Assembly: GCF_900113005.1 (NCBI RefSeq)
Contig: NZ_FONW01000015.1
Location: forward strand, 30,763 to 94,762
Origin: Sunxiuqinia elliptica
Lineage (GTDB): Bacteria; Bacteroidota; Bacteroidia; Bacteroidales; Prolixibacteraceae
DNA length: 64,000 nt
Direction: 5' to 3'
Below, in pieces: positions 8,773-16,865 of this stretch (positions are counted from its first letter, which is position 1; each line of letters opens with the position of its first letter). The notes under the pieces are model-generated. The model was not told where the DNA came from and did not search any database. It saw only the letters and a list, made by a program, of their open reading frames with translations. A program made the position numbers and the translations under genes.

Positions 8773-9495
8773 TTATTTCTGTGCAATATAAATCGTTGCA
8801 ATCCCCAAAGTTAATCGCTTTTGCGAAACCTTCCGAAAACCGGTATCCCGAAGAATCTTCAGCATGACTTGGTCATCGGGGAAAGCCATCACCGACTCCG
8901 GCAAATAACTATAGGCCGATGCATCTTTTGACACCATTCGCCCGACAAGTGGAAGAATGTGGAAAAAGTAAAAACGATAAAGTTGTTTGAACGGGAAATA
9001 GCGCGGTTTTGAAAACTCTAAAATAATGGCAACCCCATCCGTTCTCAACACGCGTAAAAATTCATCCAACCCTTTCTGCAGGTGTTCAAAATTCCGCACC
9101 CCAAAGGCAACCGTAATAGCATCAAACTCATCATTATCAAAAGGCATCGCTTCCGAATCACCTTTTTTAAACTTGATGAGTTTCTCCAGGCCAAGCTTAC
9201 GAACCTTTTCCTCTCCAACCTTCAGCATTTGTTCCGATAGGTCGAAGCCAACAATCTCGTCAACCTTCAATCGGGCTGTCGCAATGGCAAAGTCGCCTGT
9301 TCCCGAAGCAACATCTAAAATTCGTTTGGGCTGAAAGGTACTTAAAACGCGTACGGCTTTTTTCCGCCAAAGCTTATCGATGCCCAAACTTAAAAAGTGG
9401 TTTAAAAAATCGTATTTCGGAGCAATATTGTCAAACATCTGTTCAACTTGCTCTTTCTTGTTCTTATCAGAATCTTGGTATGGTGCTACTGTCAT
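8773..9495 (-). CDS. menG: Demethylmenaquinone methyltransferase
   Basis: The 240-residue class I SAM methyltransferase matches UbiE/MenG. Seen in order: DNIAPKYDFLNHFLSLGIDK (family signature), the SAM loop ILDVASGTGDFAI, FDLSEQMLKVG, and the UbiE signature GVRNFEHLQKGLDEFLRVL. It methylates demethylmenaquinone in the last step of menaquinone synthesis, the quinone expected in this phylum. Its start overlaps the stop of the upstream PurL-like gene by 4 bp, so the two are translationally coupled; porT follows after an 84-bp gap. Confidence 0.95.
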   Translation of the reverse strand: MTVAPYQDSDKNKKEQVEQMFDNIAPKYDFLNHFLSLGIDKLWRKKAVRVLSTFQPKRILDVASGTGDFAIATARLKVDEIVGFDLSEQMLKVGEEKVRKLGLEKLIKFKKGDSEAMPFDNDEFDAITVAFGVRNFEHLQKGLDEFLRVLRTDGVAIILEFSKPRYFPFKQLYRFYFFHILPLVGRMVSKDASAYSYLPESVMAFPDDQVMLKILRDTGFRKVSQKRLTLGIATIYIAQK

Positions 9496-10532
9496 TCAGC
9501 GTTTGGTATCATTTTATCAATATAACCCAGCGACTCGTCATCAATTCGAATCTCCCCTTTTGTCACATGGCCTGCAGTAAAGAATGGGAGCTTTGTTTCT
9601 TGCATGAAATCAACAAAGTCATCCACCTTTTCCTGAGGTACTCCCACAATCAAACGGCCCATGGATTCGCCAAACAAAAAGGCATCGCGACGAATCTCTG
9701 CATCGGTTGTAATATCGAAGCCATAACCAGCCGACATTCCTGCCCGAAGCAACGAAAAGAAAAGTCCTCCTTTTCCTACAGGGCTTGCTGATGTTATCAG
9801 TTGTTGATCAACCAGCGTTTTCATCGCTGTTTGCAAGCGAACCTCCAAATCGATATTAAACTTTGGAAGTGGAGAATCAAATATCTCATGATAAAACTCC
9901 AGGTACTCCGAAGAGTTAATGTCATCGTAAGACTGTCCGATCACAAAAATGTTATTCCCCTTATTCTTCAGTTTGTGGGTGATCACCTTGTTTTTATCTT
10001 CCACACTTCCCATCATACTGATGATGATGGTTGGAGTAACTGCCCCGTGCCCACTAAAATAGTCGAAGCGAATTTTCCGGTCAGCCACTTTTATGCCAAA
10101 TTTATCGCAGGCATTTTCCAATCCCTGTTTGGCTCCCGAAGCAATAAACTGTCCATTCGGATGAGCAATATTGATATGATAAAGGAAGGCGTTCACCGCT
10201 TCCGGTTTTACACCATAGCAAGCCATGCGCCGGGCTGCACGACTAATCAAAATCTCAATTGCGGTCTTCGGATCCGTTTCCAGGTGATGATGAAAAGCAT
10301 GAGTGGTCATAGCCATCATCTGCCCATTGTCGGCAGTAAAAATCCCCGAATCATCGGTCTCTCCGTTAGCCACGTTTTCCAGATCAAATCCTTCTTCACT
10401 AAAATCATTAAAGTAATTAACCGGAGCCAAATTAGGATTGACCATTAGGTTAAAAACAATATCATTGATATCTTTGGGCTCTTCAATCTGATCAATAGAG
10501 AACACCTCTTTGTTTTCAGCAATTTCAGCCAT
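9492..10532 (-). CDS. AIR synthase-related protein resembling a PurM/PurL half
   Basis: The 346-residue product starts at ATG 10532; a longer frame to 10658 would add 42 unlike residues. Recognisable PurM/PurL-superfamily features are an N-terminal ATP-binding-like half (TIIISMMGSVEDKNKVITHK) and a C-terminal half with NIFVIGQSYDDINSSEYL, LVDQQLITSASPVGKGGLFF and the ending SLGYIDKMI. It lacks the N-terminal signature of bona fide PurM, and it is much shorter than full PurL (about 1230 residues). It may be a paralogue with a role outside purine synthesis. It is the first gene of the menG-porT operon. Confidence 0.7.
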   Translation of the reverse strand: MAEIAENKEVFSIDQIEEPKDINDIVFNLMVNPNLAPVNYFNDFSEEGFDLENVANGETDDSGIFTADNGQMMAMTTHAFHHHLETDPKTAIEILISRAARRMACYGVKPEAVNAFLYHINIAHPNGQFIASGAKQGLENACDKFGIKVADRKIRFDYFSGHGAVTPTIIISMMGSVEDKNKVITHKLKNKGNNIFVIGQSYDDINSSEYLEFYHEIFDSPLPKFNIDLEVRLQTAMKTLVDQQLITSASPVGKGGLFFSLLRAGMSAGYGFDITTDAEIRRDAFLFGESMGRLIVGVPQEKVDDFVDFMQETKLPFFTAGHVTKGEIRIDDESLGYIDKMIPNAE

Positions 10533-10602
10533 AACTTTTAATTCTTTACATCGATTAACGAAAACAAAAATAGTCAAGTAGTTGATTTTTCCATAAAAAA
10601 AA

Positions 10603-10618
10603 GGGAATTTTAATTCCC
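10603..10618. other. Small perfect inverted repeat in the divergent promoter region
   Basis: GGGAATT TT AATTCCC forms a perfect 7-bp inverted repeat between the divergently transcribed PurL-like and SDR genes, 21 bp before the SDR start. It could be an operator or a short 5'-UTR hairpin. A terminator role is unlikely at a divergent junction. Confidence 0.4.
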
Positions 10619-10639
10619 CTGAAAAAATACCAATCAGCC

Positions 10640-11398
10640 ATGAAACAAAAAATTGCATTCATTACCGGAGCAACTGCCGGAATCGGATTAGAGACAGCCA
10701 AAATACTTGCTGAGAACCAATTCAAGCTTATTCTTACCGGAAGGAGAAAAGAGCGCTTGGATCAATTGAAAACGGACCTGGAAAAAGAAGGGACTCAAGT
10801 AATCACCTTATGCTTTGATGTTCGCAACAAGGCAGAAGTGGAACAAGCCTTAGCGGCACTTCCCGAGGAATGGAAAAAAGTTGATGTCTTGATTAATAAT
10901 GCCGGCTTAGCGGCTGGCCTTGATCCAGTTCACCAGGCAGCGATCGATGATTGGGAAACCATGATTGACACCAATGTTAAGGGCCTGCTTTATATGTCAC
11001 GCATCGTGTCTAATTGGATGATTGAGCAACAAAGTGGACAGATCATCAATATTTCATCCATCGCCGGAATTGAATCCTACCCCAATGGATCAGTATACTG
11101 TGCCACCAAGCACGCCGTGAACGCCATTAGCAAGGCCATGCGCATTGAGTTGGCTCCTCATAACATCAAGGTGGGCACCATCAGCCCGGGAGCTCTCGAA
11201 ACAGAATTCTCACTGGTTCGTTTTAAGGGAGATCAGCAAAAAGCCGATCAGGTTTATGAAGGTTTTACCCCTTTAAATGCCCGCGACATTGCAGAAAGTA
11301 TTTACTTTGTGCTTTCAAGACCAGCCCATGTAAACATTGCAGACATTCTCATTATGCCTACAGCACAGGGCTCGGCCAGAGATATTTTCAGAAAATAA
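10640..11398 (+). CDS. SDR-family NAD(P)-dependent oxidoreductase (YdfG-like)
   Basis: The 252-residue classical short-chain dehydrogenase has the cofactor loop TGATAGIGLET (residues 9-19), the NNAG motif near residue 89, catalytic Ser in IINISSIAGIE and the YCATKHA active site (Tyr-x3-Lys). The Arg-rich segment TGRRKERLDQL after the second strand favours NADP(H). It resembles the YdfG group, which oxidises 3-hydroxy acids such as serine or 3-hydroxypropionate. The substrate here is unproven. It heads a five-gene same-strand run to 14936 and lies 8 bp before the next gene. Confidence 0.88.
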   Translation: MKQKIAFITGATAGIGLETAKILAENQFKLILTGRRKERLDQLKTDLEKEGTQVITLCFDVRNKAEVEQALAALPEEWKKVDVLINNAGLAAGLDPVHQAAIDDWETMIDTNVKGLLYMSRIVSNWMIEQQSGQIINISSIAGIESYPNGSVYCATKHAVNAISKAMRIELAPHNIKVGTISPGALETEFSLVRFKGDQQKADQVYEGFTPLNARDIAESIYFVLSRPAHVNIADILIMPTAQGSARDIFRK

Positions 11399-11406
11399 AA
11401 GAAGAA

Positions 11407-12495
11407 ATGAAGGTAAGTTCAGAGTACCTAAAACAATTTACTCAAGACGTATTTGAACGCATGGGCTGCCCTGCCAACGAGGCGGAACTGGCAGCCGATT
11501 GTTTAAACCAAGCCGATTTGCGTGGTGTTGATTCACATGGCGTTGCCCGCCTAAGCGGCTATGTTCGCCTGTGGGAAAAACAACGCTTAAACGCAACTCC
11601 CCAATTAAAGCTTGTTCATGAAACACCATCAACCGCAGTACTTGATGCCGACCTGGCCTTAGGGCTTGTTGCCGGGCCTCATGCCATGCGCTTAGCCATG
11701 GATAAGGCCAAGCAAGTTGGTAGCGGATGGGTTGCGGTTAAGAATTCCAACCATTATGGAATTGCCGGCTATCATGCCATGCTAGCTTTGGAAGAAGATA
11801 TGATTGGTATTTCAATGACCAATGCCAGCCCGCTGGTATCGCCAACGTTTTCCAAAAGTCGCTTTTTGGGAACCAACCCAATAGCGGTTGCCATTCCGGC
11901 TAAAGAGGAACCTCCTTTTGTGATGGATATGGCGACAACAACAGTTGCCAATGGCAAACTGGAAGTGCTTCAACGCAAAGGAGAAGATGCTCCACAGGGC
12001 TGGGCTCAGGATAAAGAAGGTAATCCAACAACCGATGCCTTTGCCCTAAAAAAGGGAGGTGCCATGTTACCTTTGGGAGGTGATCGTGAGCACGGCAGTC
12101 ATAAAGGCTATTGTCTGGGATCGATGGTTGATATTTTTACGGCTGTATTGTCCGGAGCCAACTATGGCCCTTGGGTCCCTCCGTTTGTCGCTTTTCTAGA
12201 TCCACCGGCCAATCCTGTTGGTGATGGTATCGGCCATTTTTTCGGCGCATTCCGGATTGATGCTTTCCGTCCAGCTGATGAATTTAAAGATCATATGGAC
12301 AATTGGATTCGCACATTCCGCCAAGCGGAATCGGTTCAAGGGCAACCACAAGTACTCATCCCCGGTGATCCGGAACGACTACTCACCCAAGAACGCCAGC
12401 AAGATGGTGTGCCGATGCAGCAAGCCGTTATCGAAGATCTTGAAAAACTTGCTTCAAAATTTGAATTAACCTTCAACCCCATGCAATATGCCTAA
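11407..12495 (+). CDS. Ldh-family NAD(P)-dependent dehydrogenase (malate/L-lactate/ureidoglycolate type)
   Basis: The 362-residue product belongs to the Ldh2/MDH2 family, whose fold differs from classical LDH. Recognisable are the early LADLRGVDSHGVARL-like segment (here QADLRGVDSHGVARLSGYVR), the NSNHYGIAGYHA catalytic region with conserved His, the NPIAVAIP strand, and HKGYCLGSMVDIFTAVLSGA near the C-terminus. Members oxidise 2-hydroxy acids with NAD(P). The substrate here cannot be assigned. It is 8 bp after the SDR gene and overlaps the next gene by 8 bp. Confidence 0.9.
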   Translation: MKVSSEYLKQFTQDVFERMGCPANEAELAADCLNQADLRGVDSHGVARLSGYVRLWEKQRLNATPQLKLVHETPSTAVLDADLALGLVAGPHAMRLAMDKAKQVGSGWVAVKNSNHYGIAGYHAMLALEEDMIGISMTNASPLVSPTFSKSRFLGTNPIAVAIPAKEEPPFVMDMATTTVANGKLEVLQRKGEDAPQGWAQDKEGNPTTDAFALKKGGAMLPLGGDREHGSHKGYCLGSMVDIFTAVLSGANYGPWVPPFVAFLDPPANPVGDGIGHFFGAFRIDAFRPADEFKDHMDNWIRTFRQAESVQGQPQVLIPGDPERLLTQERQQDGVPMQQAVIEDLEKLASKFELTFNPMQYA

Positions 12496-13198
12496 GACAC
12501 TTGTTATTACCCCCGTAAAAGACTCGCTCACGACCACTTTGGAAACCATCTCGGCCATCCACCGCTCAGAGGGCGACCATTTGTACCAGGTATATAATGA
12601 TTTCAGTACCGCCGAAACAAAAGCGGTATTGGAGCAAAAGCAAAAAGAGTATGGGTTTGAGTTGATTAATTTAGAAGATGTCACCCAAACGCCTTCGCCT
12701 AACTACAACCTGGTTTTGCAAATGGCTCAAAAGAAAGCGCTGGAGCTTCAGATTCCCTTGGTTGTTGTAGAGTCAGATGTTATTGTAAAGCCCGACACCC
12801 TGAATCAAATGGCAGCGCTAAGTCAGAGCCTGTCAACCTGCGGAATGGTCGGTGCCATTACAACCGATGAAGCTGGAGAAGTGAATTTCCCTTACCTTAA
12901 TTTCAAGGGAGAGAAGGAACCGGTTTGTGATACTTCGCACAGCCTGAGTTTTTGTTGTACACTGATGACGACCAAGCTACTGGAGCAATTTTCTTTTAAA
13001 GAGCTCTCCGCCGAGAAACATTGGTACGATGTGTTCATTTCAAGACAGTCCCGTGTGTTGGGCTTAAGAAATTACCTAATCACCAACTTACCGGTCGTTC
13101 ACAAACCGCACAGCTCACGTCCTTGGAAACAACTGAAGTATTCCAATCCGATCAAATATTATTTCAACAAGCTGATTAAACGTAAAGACCGAATTTAA
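12488..13198 (+). CDS. GT-A-fold glycosyltransferase (family 2-like)
   Basis: The 236-residue protein begins with the GT2-like strand TLVITPVKDSLTTTLETISA, followed by YQVYNDFSTAETK and a likely nucleotide-sugar/metal region VVVESDVIVKP (Asp in ESD near residue 97). It has no membrane segment. It probably transfers a sugar to a cell-surface glycan; donor and acceptor are unknown. Its start overlaps the Ldh-type gene by 8 bp and its stop overlaps the kinase start by 1 bp (TAATG), so it is embedded in the operon. Confidence 0.72.
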   Translation: MPKTLVITPVKDSLTTTLETISAIHRSEGDHLYQVYNDFSTAETKAVLEQKQKEYGFELINLEDVTQTPSPNYNLVLQMAQKKALELQIPLVVVESDVIVKPDTLNQMAALSQSLSTCGMVGAITTDEAGEVNFPYLNFKGEKEPVCDTSHSLSFCCTLMTTKLLEQFSFKELSAEKHWYDVFISRQSRVLGLRNYLITNLPVVHKPHSSRPWKQLKYSNPIKYYFNKLIKRKDRI

Positions 13199-14238
13199 TG
13201 GGCTTCATCAAGAATTTTCAACGCTTCAAGCTGCTACTCCAGGTTCTTTTCTGGGGCAGTAGTCTTGCTTTTGCGTTGGCTTCTTTTTATGTCGCCTCCG
13301 ATTATCACTTTAACTTAGGCACCGATATTCTTCGGGCATTGATTCTTAACGCAGGACTGGCACTTGGCGTTTATATTAACCTGCTGGTGCTCATCCCCAA
13401 ATTGCTTAGAAAGAAATACTACATTTTCTATGCATTTTGGTTGCTCATTACCATGGCGGTCTCGTCCTTGCTAATTCTTAGCCTGTTTTTTGTTCTTCAG
13501 CATTTTAACCGGCCGCACTTGTTCTCAACCTACTTTTTCACCACCGGGTTTTATGTTGGAATCACCTCGCTTGCCAAGTTTGTTCACGAATGGATCGAAA
13601 TGCAAGACATCGCCCTGCGCTACCACAAGGTAGAACGCCAAAAGCTGGAAGCTGAACTCAACACCTTAAAAGCGCAAATCAACCCGCATTTTCTATTTAA
13701 TTCGCTTAATAACATTTACTCCTTGGCACTGAGTAATTCGAGCAAAACCCCGCAAATGATTTTAAAACTGTCGGATTTGATGCGACACGTCCTTTATGAA
13801 TCACGCGAAAACTACATCAGCCTAAAAAAGGAAATTAGTTTTATTGAAAACTTTATCGAACTGCAACGCATCAGACTTCCTGAAAACACTGACCTGCGTT
13901 TTGAACTCCATGGCGATCCCGGAAATCAGCGCATCATTCCGCTGATCTTTGAACCTTTTGTTGACAATGCGTTCAAACATGGCTGCAAATCCATTAACCC
14001 CGATTCCTTCATTCATATCAGCATTAATATTGACCAGGAATGGCTTCGCTTTACCTGCGAAAACAGCTTTGAACCAACAGAGCCACCAACCAAGGATAAA
14101 GCACACGGAATTGGCCTGGAGAATGCAAAAAAACGCCTCGCCTTCCTTTACAAAGAGGAAGATTACCATTTAGAAATACGCTCAAAAGAGCCTATCTTTA
14201 GCGTAGCATTAAACTTGAAGCTAAAAACAAACCAATGA
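13198..14238 (+). CDS. LytS-type sensor histidine kinase
   Basis: The 346-residue protein has four hydrophobic segments (about residues 13-33, 48-68, 77-100 and 112-128) and a short cytoplasmic coiled coil. The His_kinase domain has the signature AQINPHFLFNSLNNIYSL with phospho-acceptor His164. The C-terminal ATPase domain shows PLIFEPFVDNAFKHG (N-box) and a G-box ending in GIGLENAKKRL. It has no periplasmic sensor domain, so the stimulus may be membrane-linked. It overlaps the response regulator gene by 4 bp and should phosphorylate it. Confidence 0.93.
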   Translation: MGFIKNFQRFKLLLQVLFWGSSLAFALASFYVASDYHFNLGTDILRALILNAGLALGVYINLLVLIPKLLRKKYYIFYAFWLLITMAVSSLLILSLFFVLQHFNRPHLFSTYFFTTGFYVGITSLAKFVHEWIEMQDIALRYHKVERQKLEAELNTLKAQINPHFLFNSLNNIYSLALSNSSKTPQMILKLSDLMRHVLYESRENYISLKKEISFIENFIELQRIRLPENTDLRFELHGDPGNQRIIPLIFEPFVDNAFKHGCKSINPDSFIHISINIDQEWLRFTCENSFEPTEPPTKDKAHGIGLENAKKRLAFLYKEEDYHLEIRSKEPIFSVALNLKLKTNQ

Positions 14239-14936
14239 TTAAAGCAATTATTGTTGACGACGAACCACTTGCACAAAATGTTATTAAGCAATTTGCCAAA
14301 GACATTCCCGGCCTCGAAATAGTTTGTACCTGTAATAATGCGCTGGAAGCAACCTCCAAGTTGAAAGAAACACCAGTTGACTTGATGTTTCTGGATGTCA
14401 ACATGCCTCGCTTGAGTGGGCTTGACTTTTTGAAAAACCTGAACAATCCGCCTTTAGTTATTCTGACAACCGCCTACGCAGATTATGCCATGGAAGGCTA
14501 TGAGCTCAACATCCTCGACTATTTGAAAAAGCCCTTTTCATTTGAACGCTTTTTTAAAGCGATTCAGAAAGCCGAAGAACAATTGGCACTCATCCATCAG
14601 AAAGAAGAGACCAACGCCGAATACATCTTTATAAAGGCCAATAAGAAGGCTGTTCGGGTTGAGTTTAAATCAATCTGCTTTATCGAAGGCTTGGGCGACT
14701 ACATCAAGATCCATCTTCAGGATAAACACCTGGTGACGAATCTTTCCATGAAAAAAATGGAAGAGCTACTCCCTTCGGATCAGTTTTTCCGAATTCATAA
14801 ATCATTCATTGTTCGCCTCGATCAAATCCAAAGCATTGAAGGAAACCAACTTGAAGTTGTCGGGAATAAACTTCCCATCGGGAATAACTTCCGCCAGGAA
14901 TTCCAGGAACTAATCAATCGGTTTCTTATTAAATAA
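14235..14936 (+). CDS. LytTR-family response regulator
   Basis: The 233-residue protein has a receiver domain (residues 1-115) with acidic VDDEP, phospho-acceptor Asp54 in FLDVNMPRLSG, Thr in ILTTAYADYA and Lys in YLKKPF. A C-terminal LytTR DNA-binding domain follows (about 135-233) with ICFIEGLGDYIKIHL and FFRIHKSFIVRL. It is the partner of the kinase encoded immediately upstream. Its targets may include its own operon; direct-repeat LytTR sites were not identified. Confidence 0.95.
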   Translation: MIKAIIVDDEPLAQNVIKQFAKDIPGLEIVCTCNNALEATSKLKETPVDLMFLDVNMPRLSGLDFLKNLNNPPLVILTTAYADYAMEGYELNILDYLKKPFSFERFFKAIQKAEEQLALIHQKEETNAEYIFIKANKKAVRVEFKSICFIEGLGDYIKIHLQDKHLVTNLSMKKMEELLPSDQFFRIHKSFIVRLDQIQSIEGNQLEVVGNKLPIGNNFRQEFQELINRFLIK

Positions 14937-15170
14937 GGCAGAGAGCCAAGAGCAGAGGGCAGAGAGCAGAGGGCAGAGAGCAGAGGGCAGGGAGCGAAGA
15001 GTTAAAAGGAGAACGGAAACCGGGAAAAGGAGACCGGACAAGAGAATTGATGATTTTTGAATGATGATTGATACAGCAGGGGGCAAAGAGCATGGGGCAG
15101 AGCGTTAAGATTGAAGACGAACTTGCCGACCACTATTCACTGATCACTGATCACCGATCACCAGCAGAGA
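14937..15170. repeat. Low-complexity intergenic repeats after the LytTR operon
   Basis: From about 14938 to 14995 a 14-bp purine-rich unit (AGAGCAGAGGGCAG) recurs about three times, and a related copy lies near 15078-15104. At 15136-15165 a short unit of the form CTGATCA(C) repeats three times. No gene is seen here. Nothing suggests a transposon; it resembles replication-slippage DNA. Confidence 0.6.
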
Positions 15171-15197
15171 GCAACGAGTAGGCGGAACCTCAAACAA

Positions 15198-15237
15198 AAA
15201 AATGGAAGCCGGACGATCTTGCAGCCAACTTCCATTC
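15198..15237 (-). terminator. Terminator of the nitroreductase gene
   Basis: On the minus strand ATGGAAG and CTTCCAT form the base of a hairpin with a GC-containing loop region, followed by TTTTTTG. It lies 24 bp after the stop of the nitroreductase gene. Confidence 0.6.
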
Positions 15238-15260
15238 TCCTGTATATACCTCTTAAGACG

Positions 15261-16004
15261 TTAATCAAGCTTAAATCCTTGCTTACGCAGGGTCTCCATC
15301 AACTTGGCAGAGAAAAGCTCGTTATCGGCCTTCTTATAGCGTACATCGGTAAACACCTGAGCCAGGTTCTGCTTGTTGTTTTCCTTGACAAACTGTTTGG
15401 AGCTTTCCAGGCTTTCTTTCTCTGCATGCAAAGAAGCAATCCGCTCCGCAGCATAGTCTGCATACTTTTCTTGATGCACCACGGCTTCCAAAGGCAAACG
15501 ATCCGTCAATGGTGGCTCCTGATCCGGATAGCCAACAACCAAAGCCGTAACCGGAAAAACTCCCTTAGGCAATTCCAAGGCATCAATAAACTCCTGGGCA
15601 TTATATAGCGCTGTTCCCAGGTAGCAAATTCCCAATCCATGCGACTCTGCTTCAACACACATGTTTTGTGCAAACAAGCTGGCATCAATGGTCGCATTCA
15701 AAATCCACAACAGGTTGTTGTAGCCTGCATCAGCCTGGTTCAGCTCACACCATTGGTTAAACCGGTTAATATCGGCGCAGATCGTTAACAAGACAGGAGC
15801 CTGCTTTACCATGGGTTGATTAAAGTGTAAAGGTGCCAATTGTGCCTTTGCCGCTGCATCCTTCGTAACCACCACACTGTACAATTGCATATTTCCGGTG
15901 TTGGAAGCTCGTGTTCCCGCTTCAATCACCTTATTTAATACTTGCTCATCAATGGGCTCTTCCTTATACTTTCGAATTGATCGGTGCTTAAATAATAGTT
16001 CCAT
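15261..16004 (-). CDS. Nitroreductase-family FMN oxidoreductase
   Basis: The 247-residue protein begins with the family signature HRSIRKYKEEPIDEQVL, which contacts FMN phosphate through the Arg pair. It continues with AGTRASNTGNMQLYSVVV (flavin-binding Ser/Asn) and a central AESHGLGICYLGTALYNAQE helix. The C-terminal tail, with KYKKADNELFSAKLMETL-like residues, resembles the NfsA/Frp branch, which reduces flavins, nitroaromatics or quinones with NAD(P)H. The physiological substrate is unknown. It is a monocistronic unit with its own terminator, convergent with the LytTR operon. Confidence 0.9.
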   Translation of the reverse strand: MELLFKHRSIRKYKEEPIDEQVLNKVIEAGTRASNTGNMQLYSVVVTKDAAAKAQLAPLHFNQPMVKQAPVLLTICADINRFNQWCELNQADAGYNNLLWILNATIDASLFAQNMCVEAESHGLGICYLGTALYNAQEFIDALELPKGVFPVTALVVGYPDQEPPLTDRLPLEAVVHQEKYADYAAERIASLHAEKESLESSKQFVKENNKQNLAQVFTDVRYKKADNELFSAKLMETLRKQGFKLD

Positions 16005-16248
16005 AATTTAATAGATCCTTTGATTTTTAGATTTTCGGACAGTCAAATATTGGCCAGCTATAAATTTCAAGCAGCTATGCGAATCAAGGCGAGCATCGGT
16101 GCAGGAAAAGTCCCATAGCCACTCCTACCTTGGCTTCGTATTTATCCTTCCTGTCACCAAACAAAGGTAAAACTTTCGAAGAATTGGAGAAGCTGCTCTT
16201 GGTCAATCTTCAAGTCTATTTAACACCCCAGGGGGGTACTTCGGAAGT

Positions 16249-16805
16249 GTTGAACCCGTTCCGGGTTCTGGGGACTGTGCCATTCATTACTGCCCGTAGG
16301 TCTCACCTACGGCTATCATCGTTAAACCCTCGGGGTTATTGGAATCCGGAAAAGGATTCAACAACAATAACGACAGGTGCAACCTGTTGTTATCAATGGC
16401 GAAACAAAAAAGAACCCCAGATGGGGTTCAATTAATTCCAAATAATGATTCCCTTACCAAGCTGTTGAACCCATTCCGGGTTCTGGCGACTGCACTATTC
16501 GCTATTGCCCGCAGGTTACACCTACGGCTACCATCGTTAAACCCTTCGGGTTGGTTGGAGAAATACCTCTTCTAAAAGCTTCTAAAAAAGGTTCATCATC
16601 CCTATTCCTGGCTATCGTATCATTCATTATTGCCCGCAGGTTGCACCTACGGCTACCATCGTTAAACCCTTCGGGTTGGTTGGAGAAATACCTTTATAAA
16701 AGCCACTAAAAACATGGTACATTTTCCTTGTTCCCGGCTATCGCGTCATACATTACTATCTGTAGGGCACCTACGACTAGCATTGTTAAGCTCTCCGGGG
16801 TAAAT
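16249..16805. repeat. Four-copy hairpin-rich intergenic repeat family
   Basis: Copies lie at about 16249-16344, 16464-16568, 16601-16693 and 16724-16805; the last three are spaced 124-125 bp apart. Each complete unit encodes up to three short hairpins: GAACCCGTTCCGGGTTC, GCCCGTAGGTNNNACCTACGGC-like, and AAACCCTTCGGGTT. The fourth copy is the most degenerate. The arms are conserved and partly compensated (copy 1 ACCCTCGGGGT, copies 2 and 3 ACCCTTCGGGT), so folding may be selected. It resembles REP/BIME-type elements. Small frames through it are by-products of the repeat. The rest of 16005-16865 shows no gene. Confidence 0.8.
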
Positions 16806-16812
16806 TGAAAGC

Positions 16813-16846
16813 ACAAAAAAAGGGGAGACCAAATGGCCCCCCCTTC
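16813..16846 (-). terminator. Terminator of the giant Ig-repeat gene
   Basis: On the minus strand a GGGGGGCC...GGTCTCCCC hairpin is followed by seven T residues, 20 bp after the stop codon of the 2493-residue protein gene. Confidence 0.65.
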
Positions 16847-16865
16847 TTAATCAATCAATTCGGCA

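Noticed and set aside
10532..10658. 42-residue N-terminal extension of the PurL-like protein
   Set aside because: The extension is hydrophobic and unlike the family and reads across the divergent promoter region; ATG 10532 fits better.
16130..16575. Two overlapping plus-strand frames of about 100 and 78 codons
   Set aside because: They run through the hairpin repeat units; the encoded peptide pattern (RLPSLNPSGW-like) repeats with the DNA unit, so the frames are a by-product of the repeat, not genes.
16249..16805. Possible CRISPR array
   Set aside because: Units are about 125 bp apart, internally palindromic and diverging, with no short constant repeat and unique spacer pattern and no cas genes.
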